A model generated the notes under the pieces. That model saw nothing but the letters and a program-made list of their open reading frames with translations, was not told the DNA's origin and ran no database searches. Positions 11,940-24,030 of a stretch of 64,000 bases of DNA are shown here, piece after piece (position 1 is the first letter of the stretch; the number at the start of each line of letters is the position of its first letter). Source of the DNA: Bettongia penicillata ogilbyi (lineage: Eukaryota > Chordata > Mammalia > Diprotodontia > Potoroidae); contig JAJHZJ010000579.1 in NCBI GenBank assembly GCA_023548195.1, positions 624,113-688,112 on the forward strand. Reading direction: 5' to 3'. Made by a program: the position numbers and the translations under genes.

Positions 11940-12420
11940 CCCATTGATGGACCTCAGGTGGGGCTACTGAGGAGACCTCATTAGGGGAGGCTTGTTTCCT
12001 ATGAAGGCCCACACCTGCTGACTGTTAATGAGGCACTGGGTCATGAGGAGTCATGCCTCCAGCTCTAGAAAGAGTATATATACTCTGAGGTGAGGTGTTG
12101 CTTTGGGGCTTGGTTTTTGGAAGAAGGTTCCTGCCAGATGAGACTCTGGACAGCTGTTTTAAGAAGCATGCCCCCCACCCACCTCCCAGCTTAGAAAACC
12201 CAGATGCTGGTGCTTCTCTCTCTGGTAATGATGTATATGTTGCCTATGGTCAGACAGTTGGAAGTCCTGTCTGTTGGTTCTACTTGTATTTTCTCTGTTG
12301 GTATATGTGTTTGATTAAAGTGATTGTTAAGCCCTCAAAAATTACTTTCCTTTTAGAAAAGCAGATCTAAGAACCTGTGTAGCAGGTGTGTATGTTGGGG
12401 TGTATGCTGGGGTGCTTATT
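11940..12420 (+). mobile_element. Possible solitary LTR-like repeat
   Basis: A stretch of about 480 bp has a promoter-like 'gtatatatactctgag' near 12072, a 'tttgattaaagtgattg' segment that could act as a poly(A) signal region near 12310, and no similarity to LINE or SINE units in the window. The layout resembles an old retroviral LTR without internal genes. Terminal TG/CA and flanking duplications were not convincingly located. A 91-codon frame (12095-12370) has no domain I recognise. Confidence 0.3.
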
Positions 12421-12894
12421 GCTGCACAAGTTCATCATAAAAAAATGGAAAAGCACCTTTCTGATGAGATTAAATGGAAATATCATTAGCAGGAGAACTA
12501 TTTAACCCACAAAAGAATTTTATTTTATTGTTGTGAAAAGCCTAAATACCAAAAAGTCATTTTCCCTTTTTTCCTTTTCTTTTTCATTTTCCCCTAAATG
12601 AAGACATCATGAGAGAAAGGTTGCTCTACTAAAAGTAAAACCAAAATAAAACCTACCTACCAACAAAGCAACAATAGTAGAGCAGATTGTCCTATCTGGT
12701 TTGCTGACATGAATATTAATAAGGCATATAAATTAAAACTTAATGGACAATTATGGCCACCACTGAACTTGATCATGGTCCTTTAGTCCTTTCATGAGCA
12801 AGAATTGGCTTACGTTTGTATCCTGGTTCCTACCCAGAATGCATTATACTGAGTCTCACTAGCTCTTTGTGATTGCAGAATCAGACAGAAACTA

Positions 12895-13230
12895 AAGCAA
12901 CTAGACTGTCTGATGCAATCAAATGCCTTTTATTGGGCATCTATTATGTGCAAGGCACTATGGTTGGGAAAGGAGAAGACATAAAGAAATGTAAAGCCTC
13001 CCCCCTGCCCTCAAAGAGTTTATAGTCTGGCTGGACAACAATACAAAATACCTTTAAAAAACATTAACAACAAGAATGAAGGAGATATGATGGGGCAGAA
13101 CATGATTAACTGCCCAATAAATTATACAAGTAATAGTTTAATAGGAATTTAGAGGAGCAGAAGATTATTTCAGCCTCAAGTGGTCATTGCTTTATAGAAG
13201 GAGGTAGGTCTGTGTCTTAAAGGGTAGATG
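12895..13230 (-). repeat. L2 3' region, reverse orientation
   Basis: 'tattatgtgcaaggcactat' followed by 'cctgccctcaaagagtttat' is reverse-complement L2. Confidence 0.7.
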
Positions 13231-13235
13231 GGATT

Positions 13236-13485
13236 CAGATAATAATTACTAATAACTAGAATTTGCATAGAACTCTAAGGCAGACAAACTATCTCATTTG
13301 ATCCTTACAACAACTTCATAAGATAGTCGGTAACATTATCCCTGTTTTACAGATCAGAAAAGTGTAGTACAGATAGATTAAATGACTTGCCCATAATCAC
13401 ATAGCTAGTAAGTGTGTGATGTGGGGTTTGAATTCAGACCTCCCTGACTGCAAGTCTCTCCAAAGTACCACCTAGCTACCTAGAT
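13236..13485 (+). repeat. MIR/THER-type CORE-SINE, nearly complete
   Basis: All blocks are present in order: 'atctcatttgatccttacaa', 'ccctgttttacagatcagaa', 'gacttgcccataatcacata', 'gctagtaagtgtgtgatgtg' and 'agtaccacctagctacct'. It is one of the best-preserved MIR copies here. Confidence 0.85.
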
Positions 13486-13604
13486 TAGTCAAGGAGAAGG
13501 AAGGAGGGCAGTTCAGACAAATAATCTAATAGGGTTTAAATGATAGGTCTTTATGTTATAGTAAAATGGTTTTTAATTCTGTTCATAGTTAAAGGATTTA
13601 CAGT

Positions 13605-13835
13605 TGGACTGGGTTTTAAAAATCATCAAGTACAACCCTCTCATTTTACAAACAAGAAAGTCAAGGCCCAGAGAAATTATACAGTTTAAACAAGGTCACC
13701 TATTTAGCAAATTGTAGAACCAAAATTTGATTTTTTTTGAATAAATTTCTTATATTTAATTTTGAATAAATTTGAATCTTATGTGTCTGTTGCCAAATCC
13801 AGAGGTCTTTCCCCTATACCATGCTGCCTCTATAT
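13605..13835 (+). repeat. MIR-type SINE with AT-rich insert
   Basis: 'ccctctcattttacaaacaa' leads to 'aggtcacctatttagcaaat', and after an AT-rich gap the end 'cccctataccatgctgcctc' appears. About 13840-14490 has no recognised feature; the 102-codon frame at 13772-14080 begins inside the SINE and shows no domain. Confidence 0.55.
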
Positions 13836-14494
13836 TGGCTTTCTTTATATCCAATGTGTTTATGGAAAATAATAATTCTTCTAGTTCATGTAGGACTCAC
13901 TCTTCCAACTGGCTGCAGATAAAAAAGTTTTGTTTCTCCAAGTTTCCAGCTTTTGATAAAGTCTCACCAGGACAACTCCTCTTACCTTTTAAAATGGTGC
14001 TAAAGATCCTGATCATACCCTCCATAGATATAAGCAGTTACAAGCAAAGGCTGCCCTCTCTAATATTTCCAAAAAGGTAATCAAGCCCTTGGATAATCCA
14101 TTTCTCTGGAAAATGCCTATAGCAATTCTTGTAGTTCATACTTGCCAAAGTCAGAGAGGCTCAAAGCAGATAACATACCCCAAATACATTGAAAACTTTA
14201 CATCATGACTGATCAATGGCTAATTGAAGCTTGTCAAAAGTAAAATTACGTAGGTATGTAATGCCACCATCGACAACGTTGTTGATTTCTTGTGCTATAT
14301 GACTAGAAGTGGTGACAAGAATTAGCTAATAGCCACAGAACTTGTCAGAGGGATGGATAATATTGCAGCAAATTGTTCTACACAATAGTAAGACAACTTA
14401 TCTGCAGTTATTACTACCTTTGCATTTTTTGAGACATTAATCCTTGCAGAGCACTTTGCTTGAGTTACTTCATTTCAACCATCCTGGTTTAATG

Positions 14495-14650
14495 AATGAA
14501 TGGTTTAATGAAATTTAAAGTGCTTACTATGTGCCATGCACTCTGTTAAGTATCAGAGATACAAATATAAAAACTCTACGTCTTGCTCTCAACAAACTTA
14601 TATCCCAAAAGGAGACAGCAAAAAACAAATAGGAGTCATGGTCAGGGGGG
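14495..14650 (-). repeat. L2 3' end, reverse orientation
   Basis: 'gtgcttactatgtgccatgc' followed by 'cttgctctcaacaaacttat' is reverse-complement L2 terminus. Confidence 0.65.
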
Positions 14651-14699
14651 TTTTAGTCCGGGAAGGCACCAGAATGGCCAGTGGAGTCTCAGACTGGTT

Positions 14700-14905
14700 A
14701 ATTATAGGATCTTAGATCTAGAGCTGGAGAGGACCTTAGAGGTCATTTTGTCCAACATCCCCACTTTACAGAGGTAAAAACAGAGGCCTGGGAGGGTTAA
14801 ATGATTGGCTCAATCACAAAACTAATGAGTATCAGGAGCATGATATGAACCCTCATCTTTTTTACAGCAGTGACCTATCCGCTACACCAACTGCCTCTGG
14901 CTTTT
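14700..14905 (+). repeat. MIR-related SINE
   Basis: 'gagctggagaggaccttaga' followed by 'ggtcattttgtccaacatcc' and ending 'ctacaccaactgcctctggc' matches the widespread amniote MIR-related unit. Confidence 0.65.
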
Positions 14906-14929
14906 CCAGAAGCAATGGCAGTATTCATT

Positions 14930-15168
14930 TTTTTATTACTTTTCTTTTTTTAATTTTATTTTTAATTTTATGAAATCAAACAAGCATTTCCAAGATACAA
15001 TACAATAAAAAGATGATTGTACATGAAACTGTGAATCTACTATACGCAACTTGCTCTTCCTTTCAAATATAGAACAAAATTAACATGTAATTTCTTTTTT
15101 CTTTTTCTTTTTATGACCTCCCCTTATTCCAGAGATGGCTACCATTAGACACAAGTATATCTGTGTGT

Positions 15169-15212
<44 letters not shown>

Positions 15213-15295
15213 CCCATACATATATGTATATATGCATATATAAAATTATTCTCTACATCTATTTATCAGTTCTTTCTCTGGAATTTTTTCCCTAG
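14930..15295 (-). mobile_element. L1-type LINE 3' end fragment
   Basis: 'caaacaagcatttccaagat' and 'gagatggctaccattagac', ending in 'cagttctttctctggaa', resemble the 3' untranslated part of a marsupial L1-type element in reverse orientation. It contains a (CA)n/(TA)n tract at about 15171-15212, a common feature of that 3' region. Family assignment is from memory. Confidence 0.5.
15171..15212. repeat. (CA)n-(TA)n microsatellite
   Basis: About 15 CA units are followed directly by about six TA units, inside the LINE 3' end described for 14930-15295. Confidence 0.9.
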
Positions 15296-15709
15296 AAAAC
15301 TTTTTACTTTTCCCAGAAAAAGAGGTAGAGGCTGAGGCAGGGAAAAATATGAGTTATCTGTAGCAACAGGGAGGATGCCAAGAAGGTGGCCAGGGGGGCT
15401 AGATGAATAGAAAGGGAGTGATGGACTTTCCTGGGGATGGCAAGATATGGCAGAGGTGGCCCTTGTGATTTTCACTCACCAATCGGGATAGCTCAGTATC
15501 AGAATGTGATTTCTAGAACTAATAAGATTAACTCCTCCAGGGCATGGATTTTGGGGGTCCAAATCTTTAGGGTCCCCAGCAGGATAGGTAGCAACAAAAT
15601 TACAGTGAGCAAATGACTTTTTAAAACTTCAAACAATTTATTTTGCATTGTGTGGACACTGTCTATATAAATGTTCCGCTAGTAGATAGAACAGGTTATC
15701 TTCTCCTGT

Positions 15710-15810
15710 TATGCCGTGAACTCCTTGAAAGCAGTGATTTTTCTCTAGAACTTAACACAAAGCCTGGCACATAGTAGGCTTTTAATAAATGCTTATTGAC
15801 TGTCTCTTTT
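15710..15810 (+). repeat. L2 3' end
   Basis: 'gaacttaacacaaagcctgg' followed by 'cacatagtaggcttttaata' is the L2 terminus. From 15810 to 17390 I see AT-rich sequence without gene or clear repeat; the frames at 16394-16600 and 17076-17327 look like chance. Confidence 0.8.
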
Positions 15811-17394
15811 GTCTCTTTCCATACAAACAGAAACACTACATAATTCCTCTTCATGTTATAGAAAGAATGGCCTTTTAGATAGCACTTTATAAGCAGGAAA
15901 TCCTTGTCTATTGGGATTTTTTTAATTGTAGCAGATCTGAATCTTAGGGAATAGAAAAAATTCCAATACAGGTTGAGAATAGTGAAGGCCTCACAAACTT
16001 TTCTTGGTGCCTAGACTTGCCTTCACGAAATGTGCATGTCACTTTGAATGTTAGACTTTTTTTCAAGTGAACCGATAATTATCTTTCAATGAAATAGATT
16101 CTTGTAATACTCAGAAATTAAAGTAGTTAGAGGGTTTCTCTATCCAACTCCCTGTTGCTCAATTATCACATGTGTTAAAAAATAAATTCTTTTAAAAATA
16201 AAATTAGTCTCAGACACAGTTGTGTGGTAAGGAGGAGGGATGTGCAGTGCATGAAAGGAGAAAATGATTTTAAATCTTGTGAAATAGAGTGTGGTCAATA
16301 TGTTGTTGGCATATTATAGTCTTCTGACATCAACTCCATTCTTCTACTCTTTGAACCCCAGGTGGCCAATTAACAATATGTGCTATTTATTCATTATAAA
16401 ATAGGCAGGGTAAATTGAATGGTTAGATTGGCTAATAAGAATTCTAAGCAATGGCTGGAATAAAAAAATGATTCATGAGGAGAGACCAGAGAACTCTTTG
16501 GGGAATTCCAGGAAAATCTGGAGAGATTTCCCACTGAAATGTGGTAGGAATTTAAGGTGGGAACAAAGGCATTTAAATAGAAAAGTTCTCTTTGAGTCAA
16601 GTTTTATCTAAAAATATATTGCCATGAGTTCTCTCTTTCTTACATCCTTGTGGTTCCCTATCCCTACTGAAGAGAAAATGACAGTCTAAAACGACCTTTA
16701 GCAATCTATAGTCACTAACAGTTAATTAATGAATTTAGAACCCTTATTTTGTGGCAAAGAAAATATTTCCCTTCCATATTTTCTACTGTGTAACCTCTTA
16801 TTTACACCTCTGTGAAAAGTACTACTTAAAAAAGCTTATTTTTTTCCAGAAATGCAGTACCTAAAATGTGGCTTAATAGAACAGAATCTCCTTATTTTAA
16901 AATTTCATGTATTTGCATCAGTGACAATCTAGAGAGATGCATCTCTATTACCTAAGTTATTAACTTCTGTACAACATGGTCACACAGCAAAATGAGCACA
17001 GTAAGAAGAAACTGATTTTATAGTTTTAGAATTTTATTCTAAATTACCATTGAAATTGCAATAATTATTCAGTTATCATATACCCTTCAGAGATATAAAA
17101 GCATAAAAAATATTTTCATCAAACCCTCCCCAGAATTGTGAAACTAACAAGAAAATGTAACTTCTATTTATTTCTAAAAAGGCCACATAAATGTTATAAT
17201 TCTCTTCAATAATTTTGAAAGTATCTACACATAGTGGTTTCAAAAAATTATTTGAATTTGTGTTGTTTTGAGGGCCAAAATATTTCTTTCTTTTAAGAAA
17301 ATCATCAACAAATGTTAATAAAAACAAAAGGCTATTTTAAAACTTGAAATACAAACAGGCCCTTTCATCTGAGGCACTGAGATGGCCAAACTTT

Positions 17395-17635
17395 TAAAAG
17401 TAATAATTATGATTCACCTTTATGTAGTGCTTTCAATTTTACTAAGCAAATATAAACATTCAATAAGGTAAAATAAAAAGTATCAACACCCCTAAATTAC
17501 AGCTAGGGAAACTGATGCTCAGAAGGAGAAAGTGACTCGTGGAACGTGCCCCACAGGCATTTAGCACTGGACCCAAGACCCAAGCCAAGGTGTCCTGATT
17601 CCAAGTTCATGGTCTTTCTACTGAGCCATTGTAAT
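17395..17635 (+). repeat. MIR/THER-type CORE-SINE
   Basis: A head 'ttatgtagtgctttcaattt' is followed by 'tacagctagggaaactgatg' and an end containing 'ctactgagccattgtaatg'. Confidence 0.6.
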
Positions 17636-17639
17636 GTTC

Positions 17640-18760
17640 TTTTGCTGTTCCTCTGTTTCCATAAGGACAGTTACCTGCGATGGAAATGCCTATGTACCAC
17701 CCTGCTATTAAGACAATGAAGCCATTTGTATATTAAATGTAGGGACAGTTAAGATGCACCTACGCAAAGCCTTTTGAGAACCCTTGCCCCTTCTTGTATG
17801 AGAATGATTGCAAGTATAGAAGTGGCCATAGTTCACCGTAGTTTTCTTTTTACTGCTGTATTATTGCACCCAGTTGGGGGATACATCTGAGCATTTCATG
17901 TGTCCTACTTTTAAAATGCCCAGATGGTAGCTACGTGCTCTGGTTTGAATTGGGCAGCCTAATCTTTTATGCTCTGCAGCCTGCCTGGTTATCGGAGAGA
18001 CATGAGACAAGGAAGATTCTTCCATTTTTCAGACCCCCTTCATCTGCCTCTGGTCACCTACAGTGAATGATGCACTTGCACAATTGTTAAAATGACAGTC
18101 ACCATGATAACTGAATGTAGCTTCCCTAGACTTAGGAGTTCCCTCTTGGCTGAAGTGGATCCCTGACTCCCAAAACGATAAGAAGGCTCAGTACCGTTTT
18201 CAGTGTAACTGATGACTTACAATCTCATAAGGAGCACAGGAGTGAAAGGTGTAATTAATGTTATGCACTAACTACAGCCCTTCTGAATTGATCACTTTTA
18301 TGGGTGTCTTTCAGATTAACACAATTTTAATCAACATTTTCAATTTGAAAAATAAAAAAACAACTAAGGAAAATATAATAATTTCTAGTTATAATAGCCA
18401 AAGTACATGACACAAATCCAGAATGTGTTGGTGACATGAACATTTTTACAGGACTTTGTTTCTGGGTGTATTCTTCAAAGTGACATCTGGACGATGTCCA
18501 GTGACATCATTTTTACCAATAACAATCTACTTCTCAAGGGGAAATAATCAAGAGAATGAACTAAAACTTTCTCTTAAAACATTTATCATCTAAAAATTAT
18601 TACTAGATCTTGGCAATATCAAGACAACCAAGTGAGTCATTTGTGCTTATTTTAGATTCTTATTAACTCTGAAGTAGCAAATCTGATTCCATTACATTAG
18701 GCTCTGTAGGAAGGAGTCATCGTCCTATATCCTTTCTTTCAGTTACATCAATTTTGTTTA
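17640..18760. other. Repeat-poor stretch, candidate conserved noncoding DNA
   Basis: About 1.1 kb without recognisable transposon sequence. Mixed composition, closed reading frames and TAAT-containing blocks such as 'gtgtaattaatgttatgcac' (near 18250) make it a candidate regulatory element. No conservation data are available here. The following 18760-19870 also has no recognised gene or repeat. Confidence 0.28.
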
Positions 18761-19874
18761 AAGAATATGTGACTATTGGCAACAGGCTATGGAAAAATAA
18801 TACTTAAAATATACAAGTTAATGATGAAATGTGCCACAAGTGATATTTTTGTAAATTAGGAAAGTGTATATATTTTTCCTTTGACTTAAGATATACGGGA
18901 TTATCTTCACAGTAAAATGCTTTACCCATTTCACACATACACACACTCACACAAAGTTACTGAATTTTGATAACTGTTTTACATCATCACTGTGATGGGG
19001 GTTATGAACCATGAGATAAATTCTCTTTCTATTATATTAATAACCAATTTTTAAACTAGGATCCAGACTTCTTTCTCCTCTGTTTCTTCATTGAGGTCCA
19101 GCTCCTGTGGAAGGTCAGCCTCTGAAGGACATGGCTAATTGAGATAAACCTTCAGGGAACATGCTCTTCAATTTTGGGGCCAGACTCCATCCAATTAGGA
19201 GAACTTCTGTTTAGAATGGAGAACAGCCCCTGTCTTTGTACTCCTCCATAAGAATTTAGGGTGACTCAGTTCATGAAGAAGAAAATTAACCAGAGTGGGC
19301 TAGATGGGAATGGATTTTCCTGTCCGGATTGCTGCAGATGGATGAGTAAGCCATGTTTTAAGCAGGAGGAACTGAAGACTTTTAGCCCACCTCCTCATTA
19401 TATGTCCACCAGTCAGGGTGGATTGTAACTTGTCAGGTTTATTCCCTTTTGCAAAAATATTTAAAGCTTTCAGCCTCACTAAGGTTTTGTCTGATTTCCC
19501 AAGAGAAACCACTAATCATCAGTTTATTAATTATTAGGTGGTCTAACTGATAAATTGATTATCAATTACCCAGAAACTGTCTCTCAAGGTTTTTCGTTCA
19601 TCATAACCATCACTATCATCATCACCTACAGCAACAAATTTCCAGAATGAACTAATTGTACCAGATTGATTCAAGATGATTCAAACTGATCAGTGCAATT
19701 TTTCTTTATGGTCATAACCAAGTTATTAGAATAATTGTTTATAGCTGTCCATGACATCATGTAAAGAGTCAACATTGGTTATTTTTTACCAAAGTTTAAC
19801 GGTCGGAAAAGTTCCACCTTCACATATACCCATTGACAAACAGAGCCTTTGGAGGCTGAAAAATCTGTAAGGAA

Positions 19875-19934
19875 AAGCTCTGTTTAAATCCCACTATTTT
19901 AGCTCTGTGGCCCTGGACAAATCAGTTAACTTTT
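19875..19934 (+). repeat. MIR 5' half, split by LINE insertion
   Basis: 'tagctctgtggccctggaca' is the MIR core. It stops at 'aatcagttaactttt' (19920-19934), which recurs at 22572-22586 where the MIR resumes. The two halves bracket the LINE insertion 19935-22571. Confidence 0.8.
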
Positions 19935-22571
19935 TTTAAAATTAGTTAATTTATTTTTAGTTCTCAACGTTCATTTCCACAAGATTTTGATTTCCAGATT
20001 TTCTCCCTATCTCTCCCCCTTCCCCCTCTTATGTTATGCATTCTGATTACCCCTTCCCCTAGGCTGCCCTCCCTTTTATCTCCCCACCTTTATCCCATTC
20101 CCCCTTACTTTCTTGTAGGGCAAGATAGATTTCTATACCCTATTGCCTATAAATCTTATGACAAAACAATTTTTAACATATGTTTTTAAAACTTTGAGTT
20201 TCAAATTCTCTTCCTTCTTCCCTCCCCACCCACCCTCTTTGAGAAGCCAAGCAATGCAATAGAGGTTATACAGGTGTAATTATTCAAAACACTTCAATAA
20301 TAGTCATGTTGTGAAACACTAACTATATCTCTCTTCATCCTATCTTGCCCCCTCACTTATTTTATTTTCAACTTTGACTCTGTCCCTTTTCAAAAATATT
20401 TGCTTCTGACTACTCCCTTCCCCAATCTGCCCTTCCTTCTTTCATGCAACCCTCCCTTATCCCCTTCCCCTTTACTTTCCTGAAGAGTAAGATACCCTAT
20501 TAAGTGTGTGTGTTATTCCCTCCTTAAGCCAAATCTGATGAGAGGAAGGTTCTTTCATTCCCTCTCACCTCCCCCCTAATCCCTCTATTGTAAAACCTTC
20601 TTTCTTGTCTTTTTTACATGAGATCATTTATCCCATTCTATCTCTCCCTTTCTCCTTCTCCCAATATATTCCTCTTACTCCTTTTATTTTTTAGATATCA
20701 TCCCTTCATATTCAACTCACCATGTGCCCTCTATCTATCTGTCTGTTTATCTACCTATATTTCCTCCAACTACCCTAATACTACTTTAGGTCTCATGAGT
20801 TACAGATATCATCTTTCCATGTAGGAATGTAAACAGTTCAACTTTAATGAGTTCCTTATGATTTTTCTTTCTTGTTTACCTTTTCGTGATTCTCTTGATT
20901 CTTATATCTGAAAATCAAATTTTCTGTTCAGGTCTGGTCTTTTCAGCAAGAATGCTTAAAAGTCCTCTATTTCATTGAAATTTCATTGTTTCCCCTCAAG
21001 TATTATACTCAGTTTTGCTGGATAGGTGATTTTTGGTTTAAATCCTTGCTCCTCTGACCTCTGGAATGTCATATCTCAAGCCCTTTGATCCTTTAGTGTA
21101 GAAGCTACCAGATCCTGTGTTATCCTTATTGTATTTCCACAATACTTGAATTATTTATTTCTGGCTGCTTGCAATATTTTCTGCTTGACCTGGAAACTCT
21201 GGAATTTGGCTGCAATATTTCTAGGAGTTTTCCTTTTGGGATGTCTTTTGGGAGGCAATCAATGGATTCTTTCCATTTCTGTTTTGCCCTCTGGTTCTAG
21301 AATATAATTTCTTAAAAGATGATGTCTAGGCTCTTTTTATCATCATGATTTTTAGGTAGTCCAATAATTTTTAAATTATCTCTCCTGGATCTATTTTCCA
21401 GGTCAGTGGTTTTTTCAATGAGATATTTCATATCTTCTATTTTTTTTTTCATTCTTTGGTTCTTGGTTTCTCATAAAGTCATCAGCTTCCATCTGCTCAT
21501 TCTAATTTTGAGGGAATTATTTTCTTCAGTGAACTTTTGGACCTCCTTTTCCATTTGACCAGTCCTGCTTTTTAAGGCATTCTTCTCCTCATTGGCTTTT
21601 TGGACCTCTTTTTCCATTTGAGTTAGTGTATTTTTTAAAGTGTTAGTTTCTTCAGTGTGTTTTGGGGTCTCCTTTGGCAAGCCATTGACTCATTTTTCAT
21701 GATTTTCTTGTATCGCTCTCATTTCCCTTCCCAATTTTTCCCCTCTTCTCTTACTTGATTTTCAAAATGCTTTTTGAGCTTTTCCATGGCCTGAGACCAA
21801 TTCATATTTTTCTTGAAGTCTTTTGATGTAGAAGCTTTGACTTTGTTTTCTCTGGTTGTATGTTTGTCACTAAAGTAAGATTCTATAATCTTTTTTTTCT
21901 CTGTTTGTTCATCTTCCCAAACAAGTACTTGACTTTCTAACTCTTTGTCAAGGTAGGACTCTGTTTCCAGTAGAGGTGTGGGTGTAGGTGGGTATCTGTC
22001 CCAGGCTTCAGGAGTTTTTTTATAAGCCACTAGGTACCCCACAGTCTATGGGCCCAGAGTTCTGGAAGTTACTGCTGCTGTTGCTTCTGCTTCCTTCACT
22101 GCCCATGCAGGCACTACCTCCTCCTCCTCCCTGAGGCTGAGGCCACACCCCAACCAATCTCTTCCCTTCCCCCAGTCAGGTTCAACAGAGTTTTTCCAGT
22201 GATTATCCATGTTGTCTTTGGCATTTGTGAATTGTACGGAAACTTCCACTGGTACCAGTGATTGACTCCTCTGAGGCCTGCTCTGGCCCTGTCTGTGCTG
22301 CCATGGCCCAAGCCAAGGAGAGATTGCGCTGAGTTCTACTCCACTCCCAGCACAGTGCAATAGATGCTTCCTGTAGACCTTCCAGCTGTCTTGGGCTGGA
22401 GATTTGCTTCACTCTGTCATTCTTTGGCTTCTGCAGCTGCAGAATTTGTTTAGAGTCATTTTTTACAGGTATTTGCAAGGGTTTGGGTGTAGAGCTTAAG
22501 CAGGTCCATGCTTTTACTCCACCATGTTGGCTCCACCCCCACCACCCTCACTTTTATCCTCCAGGTATCTG
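19935..22571 (-). mobile_element. Half-L1-like (HAL1-type) retroposon, about 2.6 kb
   Basis: This reverse-oriented insertion is flanked by a perfect 15-bp duplication (19920-19934 and 22572-22586). Its 5' end (right side) contains 'ccaccatgttggctccaccc', the reverse complement of the marsupial L1 5' untranslated start. An ORF1-like coding remnant follows at about 20880-22042, then about 0.9 kb of pyrimidine-rich 3' sequence ending in a short T run (a poly(A) tail on the - strand). No ORF2 (endonuclease/reverse transcriptase) sequence lies between ORF1 and the tail, which is the definition of a half-L1. An internal deletion of a full L1 is the alternative. Confidence 0.65.
20880..22042 (-). 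pseudogene. L1 ORF1-like protein remnant
   Basis: On the - strand, 21719-22042 carries a Glu/Lys-rich frame including 'SQAMEKLKKHFENQV'. The frame at 21471-21680 has heptad-like repeats ('MEKEVQKANEEKNALKSR', 'MEKEVQKFTEENNSLKIR') typical of the ORF1 coiled-coil trimerisation stalk. Below 21470 broken frames match the RNA-recognition and C-terminal region, with 'NLKIIGLPK'-like and 'ITQDLVASTLKDQR'-like runs. ORF1 proteins bind the element RNA as trimers. Several frame breaks and stops show it is dead. Confidence 0.7.
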
Positions 22572-22735
22572 AATCAGTTAACTTTTCCACAACTCAGTTC
22601 CCTCATATATAAAATGAGGAAAATAATAATAGTTACCTTATAGGGTGGTTGTGAAGGTCAAATAAGATATATGTGTAAATTATTTTATAAGAGTAAAATC
22701 CTTATGTAATGTTAGCTATTATTATTATTAATTAT
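22572..22735 (+). repeat. MIR 3' half, split by LINE insertion
   Basis: After the duplicated target site the SINE continues with 'cagttccctcatatataaaa' and 'ggtggttgtgaaggtcaaat'. It completes the copy begun at 19875. Confidence 0.8.
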
Positions 22736-23214
22736 CAAAGATCAGAATATCAGAGGTAAAGTTTTGGGGTACCACTAACTTAAGAGATGCTTTCAAAGTC
22801 TTTTACTTACTAAAGATTTTTTGACAATATGGTGAAAAAGCTAGTATTTTACTTCCATGGAAGCTAGGAGGAATTATTCATAAATATGGGAAAGAATTTT
22901 TTTAAATGAAGTGAAAATTCAGGTTTTTCTTTCCCATTTTTCCTTAACTCAGCAGCATCTATTTATAAACATGTGCTGGAATAACTAATAACGTTTAAGT
23001 AACAAGCTTCATCCATTACTTTTGGTCTTCCTCTCCTCTCCCCTAGTATTGATTTCTATATTTCTAATTATATGTTCTTTTATGCAGAGCAAAGATAGAA
23101 ATTACCCTGTGCCTGTCCAACCTTCAGTAGGTTTAGAGATTACATTGTATTTACTTTTTGATATTTTGCATTCATTTTCCCCAACTCTGTAGAGGCACTT
23201 TTTTCATTTTGTCT

Positions 23215-23450
23215 TTATATCTTAATTAATAATAATAATAGTTAAGATTTACATAGAATTTGAAGGTTTGTGAAGCACTTTGCAAATATTACTGCATTTT
23301 TATCTTCACAGCAACCCTAGAAGGTAAGTAGTAGTATTGCCATTGTGCAGACAAAATAGGTTGTGACATGCCTGGGATCACTCAGCTGATTGTGGGTGAA
23401 ACAGTATTCTTGATTTCAGGAAAAGAACCTTTCCTACTTAGCTGCCTAAG
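23215..23450 (+). repeat. MIR/THER-type CORE-SINE
   Basis: 'gtgaagcactttgcaaatat', 'gcattttatcttcacagcaa'-like sequence and 'gggatcactcagctgattgt' give the MIR order. About 22735-23215 shows nothing identifiable. Confidence 0.65.
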
Positions 23451-23515
23451 TATCTAGCATAGTGCTTGGAACATTAGCAGGTGCTAAATAAATGCCTTTG
23501 AATGGAATAGAATTG
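23446..23515 (+). repeat. L2 3' end
   Basis: 'agtatctagcatagtgcttg' followed by 'caggtgctaaataaatgcct' is a short L2 terminus directly after a MIR. Confidence 0.6.
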
Positions 23516-23929
23516 AAGAAAAGAATATATTGTTAGGTAGGGTTTCACCTTTGATTCCAAAGTGCAGGCTTTCATGACCCAGATAAACCAAACTCTGTCT
23601 TGATGTCAGTGTAAACTTTCTATCCCAGAGGAGTTGCCTGCAAGATAAGCATGGAATGAAAAACTTATCACATTATGTGTGGTACCTAATTCTTCCATGC
23701 TGTGCCTCAGTTGTTCCCCTTGTGGAGTCTGCACCAACTATCAGTGGCCAAAGACAGGACTCTGACTAAAGTTTTTAATATTTGAAGAACAATTAGGAAA
23801 TTTGTGAATTGTGCTTCTGTTTAGTCTTCTTTTTGCAGAACTAATATTTTAAATGAGAGCATCTGTCTGCACAAGATTAGCACAGGGAAATGTTTTATAT
23901 TTCATGTTTGAATTTTGTAAATTCTGAAT

Positions 23930-24030
23930 TCCATACCACACTTATGCCTATCTCCTTTTTTCATGCTTTTCCCTCTTCCTGGAATGCCATGCTTCCCCCA
24001 TTCCACTAACCTCAATGCTACATTAGGTGC
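23930..24030 (+). repeat. L2 fragment
   Basis: 'cctcttcctggaatgccatg' is an L2 3' region block. About 23515-23930 shows no gene. Confidence 0.45.

Noticed and set aside
21471..22042. Coiled-coil protein as a host gene
   Set aside because: It is the ORF1 stalk of an L1/half-L1 element, with a target-site duplication around the element.
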